Source: Alisma plantago-aquatica
Lineage: Eukaryota; Streptophyta; Magnoliopsida; Alismatales; Alismataceae
DNA length: 64,000 nt
Assembly (NCBI GenBank): GCA_963693085.1
Contig: OY856412.1
Coordinates: 344,398,957-344,462,956, forward strand
Direction: 5' to 3'
Shown here: positions 59,024-64,000 of the stretch, one piece after another
How the letters are laid out: each line of letters starts with the position of its first letter
How positions within the stretch are numbered: position 1 is the first letter of the stretch
Position numbers and translations under genes: made by a program
Notes under the pieces: model-generated
Told to the model about the DNA's origin: nothing
The model's database searches: none
What the model saw: only the letters and a program-made list of their open reading frames with translations

Positions 59024-61213
59024 TGGGATGATTGGTTGGATACATTGAGATTGATTTGATAAACATCAAAGGCAAGCTTCCAATTCTTTCTGGTTCAGTC
59101 ATATGAGATAGTGATAGAACAGATTGAATGTCTAGAGAATGACAGTACTCAATGACGCATGCCTTCAGTTTAAGGACATAAACGATGAGATCATACGGAT
59201 GCTAAGAGTTTGTACATTCTTGTTATGTCCCTAGTCAGATGTCATTGTCGAAGGTAGATAGACAACAATGACACACAAGACTAGATTGTGGTGTTGGTTG
59301 ATGAGAGAATCTCATTAGTCATGATATACAGATATTAAACCAAACACATAGGTACTTGTTAGAGAACAAGTATACCGGACACACCCACAGTGAGTTTGAC
59401 ACATGGAACCATGACATGGTAGTCACAGTCAGTACTCACAGTGATGGTGGTGAGTGTGATTCTTTGACCTGAAATCACTACACTCAACACATGTCGTTGG
59501 GCACACTTTGACATCATCAAATGCAGTCCTGAAACATGGGTTGTTATAAAGGTGATGATTGGGTGGCTTTGACACACGGGGCTTTTGAGGGGTGAGTGAT
59601 AGATATGGGATTTGTCCCTCCTGAGGGAGTTTGATATCCAAGGCCACTTGATGAGTAGGATTGAGATAGGCGTGCGCATGCATGTGTGAATCAGTATGTG
59701 ATATTGATGTCATACATATCTCGTTCAATCTACTCTGAGATCAAGAAAGTGAATGAACGTTGACAGGATGATTGTTCCATGCCTTGAGTTCATTCGGGAT
59801 ATCAGTGACAAAGGAATTATACATTTGTTGTAACACCATTCACGGATTGTAGGATTGAAAGTTGTTCTCCAACTTTCTACTTTCACTTGGGTAGCAATGA
59901 TCTGTGACTAGGCACCGCTCTTTTCTTGTGAAGTCATAAGTGTTATGGACTTTCACTGCCAACGTGAAATGGACCTGCAAGGTCACACACATAGGATTTA
60001 ACCTGGAAGAGGAGTTTTGTCCATAAGCAATGTTTAGATTGATTACTAAAGGAGTTTAGTAGTTCAATTAAACACTCAGTCAATTGATAGCTTAATGTCA
60101 TAGTGTTCAAGGTGTTGGATACATTGATTGGAGTATCAGATTGATTGAAATCGCAATTGACTGATTCTGCACAATCTGCACTCCCAACCAATCGGCTGAG
60201 CTTGGTGAACCGGTCGGCTCAATTATTGAACCGATCGGCTCATGGTCAGGGTGAACCGATTGCTTCAAGTGTTGAAACGATCGATCAACTGGTGAAACCG
60301 AGCAAGTTGGGAAAATAGGATTGGTGAGAATTTTCCTTTCGTTTCAATTGCCCAATTTGATTGGAAAATAGGATTGGTATTCGATACCAATTAGAAACAA
60401 AAGAAGGAAAGTCAATCGGGAACCGACTAGGACCGCCAACCGACCGGTTCACTTTTGAACCAACCGGTTGAGGTGAACCAACCGACTGGTTCACTTGTGA
60501 ACCGATCAGTTTAGGTCCCAAACCGACCGTTTTAGTTGTGAAACGATCTGTTCAGGTTGCGAGTTGGTTGCTTTTGTGGAATATCTCGAACCCTTCTACT
60601 CCTTCTTTTAGTCCCGCATTGTCTGGGATGGAGAACCCTGTCCCATGACCCTCCTATATATAGGGGTATTGGGGGCTTCTCCAAGTACAGCTCAGTGCAA
60701 CCAGTTGCTCTAAAAAGTTGTCGTTCTCTGGTTTTGGTAACCGAGAGAGCCCGAGCAAGTGCTACCCGCAAAGGGAGGCGCAGCAAGGGAAAGAAAACTG
60801 TAGTTGCAACTGGAGGCAGGAGAGTGTGTTGATGACTAGTACTTCAATAGGAGGGTGTGACTCCTTCCACTTCCTTGTGGTACAAGGAGTGTGGAGTTCC
60901 AGGTGGTCTGTGTGGACTACTTCAGAAGAGGGAGGTTTCTGCCGCTCAGGAGGACAACTGTCAACCCGACAGTCCGGTGCGATCAGGAGTCGTCATTCCC
61001 AGTGCGACCAGGAGCTGCACAGACACCGTCGAAGACCGGCTTTGAAGATTGCACAAGGCGCGAGGTATTGTCACCGAGCAAGCCTCGGGACAAGGTATTA
61101 TTCCACAAACCATCCTTTCCTATTATATAGACGTTGACGTGTTTCCTTGTTCCAGGTTTGGGCGAGAAATTTTTTTCTTTTGCTGCCTTCTCTGTCTCCC
61201 CTAAAACCCAACA
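58994..61213 (+). repeat. 3' LTR of A2 (2220 bp)
   Basis: It matches the 5' LTR end to end. It is 22 bases shorter, partly from loss of one stretch near the first palindrome units (about 60185). TATA at 60654, donor AAG|GTATTA with GT at 61095. Confidence 0.95.
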
Positions 61214-61575
61214 ATAGATAGGTCTTAGATTGAGTGGTTTGGGATTGTGAAGCTCTTTTTAACTACAAGTGGGATTCTTATGTGATGTTGGCTTGAAAAT
61301 ATTTTTTCTTTACCAAATGATGTATGTTACATGAAAGAATATCACTTAAGTTCTGATTTTGTGTGTTAAGTCATTCCTATATGCTTGACCTAATATGAAT
61401 TCATGCCTTACATGAGAGATATTTTAAATTATGAGCTTGATATGTTAATGTCATTAAGAACTTTGTTTGAATAATTATGATGTATACATGTTAACCCCCT
61501 TTGATCTAGTGACAAATTGCATGCATAAATTATCCTAGTGCGCATAATTTCTTTGTTGTGAAACTAAACTATTGA
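61214..61575. repeat. Direct repeat, right copy, second part
   Basis: It continues 51527-52072 after A2 and matches 47215-47575, including TATATGCTTGACCTAATATG and GTATACATGTTAACCCC. Confidence 0.75.
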
Positions 61576-62076
61576 AGTTAGAAAAAAAATCTATGTTAAA
61601 GATGAAATAAAATTATGATGCTAACTTCAACTGAAGCATATGGTAATGAATGAGCTCTCTAAGTAATTCATGACTTGAATGTTGATATCCCACCTTGTAA
61701 TTGTACATGTGCATGAACAAAGACCCTAATTTTATGGGAATAAGAAATGTAAACCCTAGTATTTAAAAACATCATGTTATGAATTTGACAACAACTGGTG
61801 TTTAAATCTTTATGAATCAAGATGGCTAACATCCTATGATGATAACCAAAGACTATATCCCATGTTCATGGATGCCTTGGTACCAAGAAGTGGTTGCCTA
61901 AACAAAGTATAAACTATGTCATGTCATCTTTAGTATGATATTAGTAGCAGCAGAAATTTTTCTTGTAGCTCGACTTTTTCCACTTTTCACACTTATACCT
62001 TATTAAATATATACTTGAGACACAATCCATTAATTTTTGAATTTCTAGGAAAAAATTCTATAGGGGGATGGGTGGA
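61576..62076. other. Inner end of F, no gene seen
   Basis: AT-rich non-coding stretch ending in the purine tract TAGGGGGATGGGTGGA (62061-62076) that would prime plus-strand synthesis. Confidence 0.5.
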
Positions 62077-64000
62077 TGTAATGACATCAATTTTTGAGAG
62101 TTGGATATCCAATATAGATCTAATGAATCATGAAAAATATCTATTGCTTTATACAAAGGTAAGGTGACTATAAGCATGTTCCTAGAATTATATGATTTAT
62201 ATACTTCTAGGATGTAAAATGATTACTCTATTTGATTGATATGATATAGTTTACATATCTTATTGTGATGATCTCCATGATCATTTACGGGTACTTTGAT
62301 GTATGATAATTAGTTTTGAACGATATCAACATGGAGATGATCCTTTTGAGAAACTTGTTCAAGCCATCAAATAATTGTAATTACGGATAAAACCTAGAAA
62401 AGAACAAGGAAAACTAATTGAATAGATAGGGTTGAAATATCAAGGAATTTCAAAGAACTGTGTGATAAAGTGAGTTTCTCTAATCTTGTTCAATTCATAT
62501 TTTTCCCTCATTTGTGTTCACTCAGGACCTCAATTTAGTGTTTCTTGACTACTTGATCAGTATTGGTACTCAATTTCAAAATATAATGATCAATATGAAC
62601 ATTATGTTTCTTGTGACACTACAACTTAGGCTAATTAATCATCTTGTCCAATGCAGTACATTAGGCTATGTAACTTGATTGTTTGGTACTCAAACTTTTT
62701 ATACATGTTATACATCATAATTTGAAGCAACAATCCAAAGCTATGCTAAATTGGACACCCCTATGAATTTCTATGATTTCTTGAAGATAATGTTCTTAAA
62801 ACCTCTTTATTTGGCCTTTTAATTCACCTTTTTTGCGTCATTGAGCCATGGCAAGCTAAGGGGGATGAATTTTGGCCCTTGGATCTATCTCCCATGGATT
62901 ACATCATGATCAAGTGGCCACAGGATCATCTTCAACCTCCCATTGTTTGCATAGAGGAGAAAGAGAGTCGATAATGATCAATCATTCAACTCAAACCCTA
63001 TCATGAAATTTTGTTTGCATAAAAAACTTTATCTTAAAATATTGCGCCAGACTAACCCAACCAACAACAAATTTAGTGTGTCTTTGCACCATCACAATAA
63101 CTCCCTCACCTATCCTTCTCACTCTTGTGGCCATGGATCGACCCCATATCCTAGCTATCCCTAAACATACCCTCATCCCTATAAAAATCCATCCATTAGT
63201 CACCACCACCATCCCTCACAATAATTCCATACTCTAGTGCTTTCTCTTACCCCTCACCATCCCAATGTCACCACCTCGCCCAAGTGCCACCACCACAAGT
63301 TTAGTTTGGGTGTCTCACCCTTTCTTCACCTATCACCGAATTAAGACTCCAACCACACTGCGAGGTTGCGGGCGACCTATAGAGGCCATCATATTTCTGA
63401 CTTCAGTGCCTCCTGCTCCAAATACCCCTAGTGCTAGAGAGCTCAATGCCTAGTGATTTTGACCTCATACGAAGGTTTGTGTTAGAGAGAAGCCCCTAGA
63501 TCATCCATCTAGAGGAGAAAACTGGGTACAGAGAACCTATGAGTTGAGGATCGGACCATATCCAAAGACCAACGAGCCACCTCCTCCTCGCCTCCTACCT
63601 AACTCAATCATGATCATCCATTTTTCATCAAATGATTTTTCCTTTTATAGCTTGAGTATTTCTCTCTCTCTCTCTCTCTCTCTCTCGAACAATTGATAAA
63701 ATGTCAAGATCTTATTTAAATCATAGAAAATGCATATAACTCCAAAAATATTGATATTATAGTCCATTTTCATCAGTAAAATTATTCCAATTCAATAAAA
63801 ATGGATATAAGACCTGATTTGTATATGTATTCCCCATACTTAGTAAAACATCCATATCAACCATTTCAAATGCATATATATCATCTTTTCTCATTAGTAC
63901 TTTATTATATGACCTAGGATCTGATCCCAAATATAACTCTTTAAATCAATTTAACCTTGATATAATCTTTGCACAAATGATTCTAATCCATTATGATAAT
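62077..64000 (+). repeat. Putative 3' LTR of F, running out of the window
   Basis: It begins TGTAATGACATC after a purine tract and matches 42517 onward for about 400 bases. Beyond about 62475 I could not follow the match. A C-rich part at 63050-63600 has short open frames without recognisable products. Confidence 0.5.
63661..63688. repeat. TC microsatellite
   Basis: Fourteen uninterrupted TC units. Confidence 0.95.

Larger units (their letters stand above)
52073..61213 (+). mobile_element. Complete copia-like element A2 with target duplication
   Basis: 9141 bp with LTRs 52073-54314 and 58994-61213. The 5-bp target copies are identical: ATAGA at 52068-52072 and 61214-61218. Removing A2 restores the direct repeat found at 46688, which confirms both ends. 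Internal order is primer site, leader with palindromes, broken gag, RT/RNase H scraps, purine tract. Over the first ~220 bases the two LTRs differ at about ten positions by eye, so it is young relative to B. Confidence 0.95.
42517..64000 (+). mobile_element. Large LTR element F without recognisable coding region (right end outside window)
   Basis: A long terminal repeat start at 42517 (TATTACAACCTCAATTTTTG) matches 62077 (TGTAATGACATCAATTTTTG) for about 400 bases. The second follows a good purine tract (TAGGGGGATGGGTGGA, 62061-62076), as expected at a 3' LTR. A degraded initiator-Met primer site at 45850 marks a 5' LTR end at 45847. Between them, after removing LINE2, A2 and one copy of the internal duplication, only about 2.2 kb is left, with no gag or pol. 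The layout resembles a large non-autonomous derivative. Homology of the two LTRs beyond the first 400 bases is unclear. Confidence 0.5.

Noticed and set aside
62991..63453. Short frames on both strands, Pro/Ser/Thr-rich or Val/Arg-rich
   Set aside because: C-rich low-complexity DNA in an LTR-like region, with no conserved motif and no partner copy.

Overview
This window is plant nuclear intergenic DNA, almost certainly from an angiosperm. It is a nested stack of decayed retrotransposons, and I found no host gene, tRNA or rRNA. The grounds for a plant are initiator-Met-tRNA primer binding sites of the TGGTATCAGAGCC type, a UBN2-type copia gag with a zinc knuckle, a gypsy chromovirus tail with a chromodomain relic, and an L1-type LINE carrying the plant-specific C-terminal RNase H domain. 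The species cannot be named from this sequence. Only one reading frame is intact over a recognisable protein: a copia-type gag at 836-1690.

Layout. 1-6314 is copia-like copy A1, whose 5' LTR lies before the window. A1 sits in the tail of an older related LTR (C, 6315-6825). 6843-15081 is element B, an older relative of A with both LTRs. It splits an unidentified repeat R1 (copy a 15087-16335, copy b 17985-19192). 19193-26714 is a gypsy chromovirus relic (E) with a 2.9-kb LTR, inserted in R1b. 29079-30849 is a solo LTR-like relative of A/B (D). 33665-39748 is a GC-richer L1-type LINE (LINE1, + strand). 41650-42516 is a second, unrelated copia gag relic, cut by element F. F runs from 42517 past the window end. 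It has a long LTR, a degenerate primer site and no recognisable coding capacity. Inside F lie a minus-strand LINE (LINE2, 47576-51526) between two ~0.9-kb direct repeats, and the complete copia-like copy A2 (52073-61213, target duplication ATAGA). A2 interrupts the right-hand repeat.

How the parts work together. The most interesting system is the A/B/C/D retrotransposon family. Its ~2.2-kb LTRs carry two clusters of a 12-bp palindrome (AACCGATCGGTT type) at a 20-22-bp period just upstream of the TATA box. Another phased set lies between the primer site and gag. In the diverged element B the same positions carry a different near-palindrome (AGATGACCATCT type) at the same period. The family also shows a candidate leader intron of about 1545 bp, from the end of the LTR leader to a few bases before the gag start. 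The upstream exon is ATG-free in the one complete copy that can be read. Gag has been kept while pol is reduced to RT/RNase H scraps, and an in-frame RT stop is shared by A1 and A2. This suggests a gag-only lineage mobilised in trans. These points are read by eye from the sequence and no alignment program was run.
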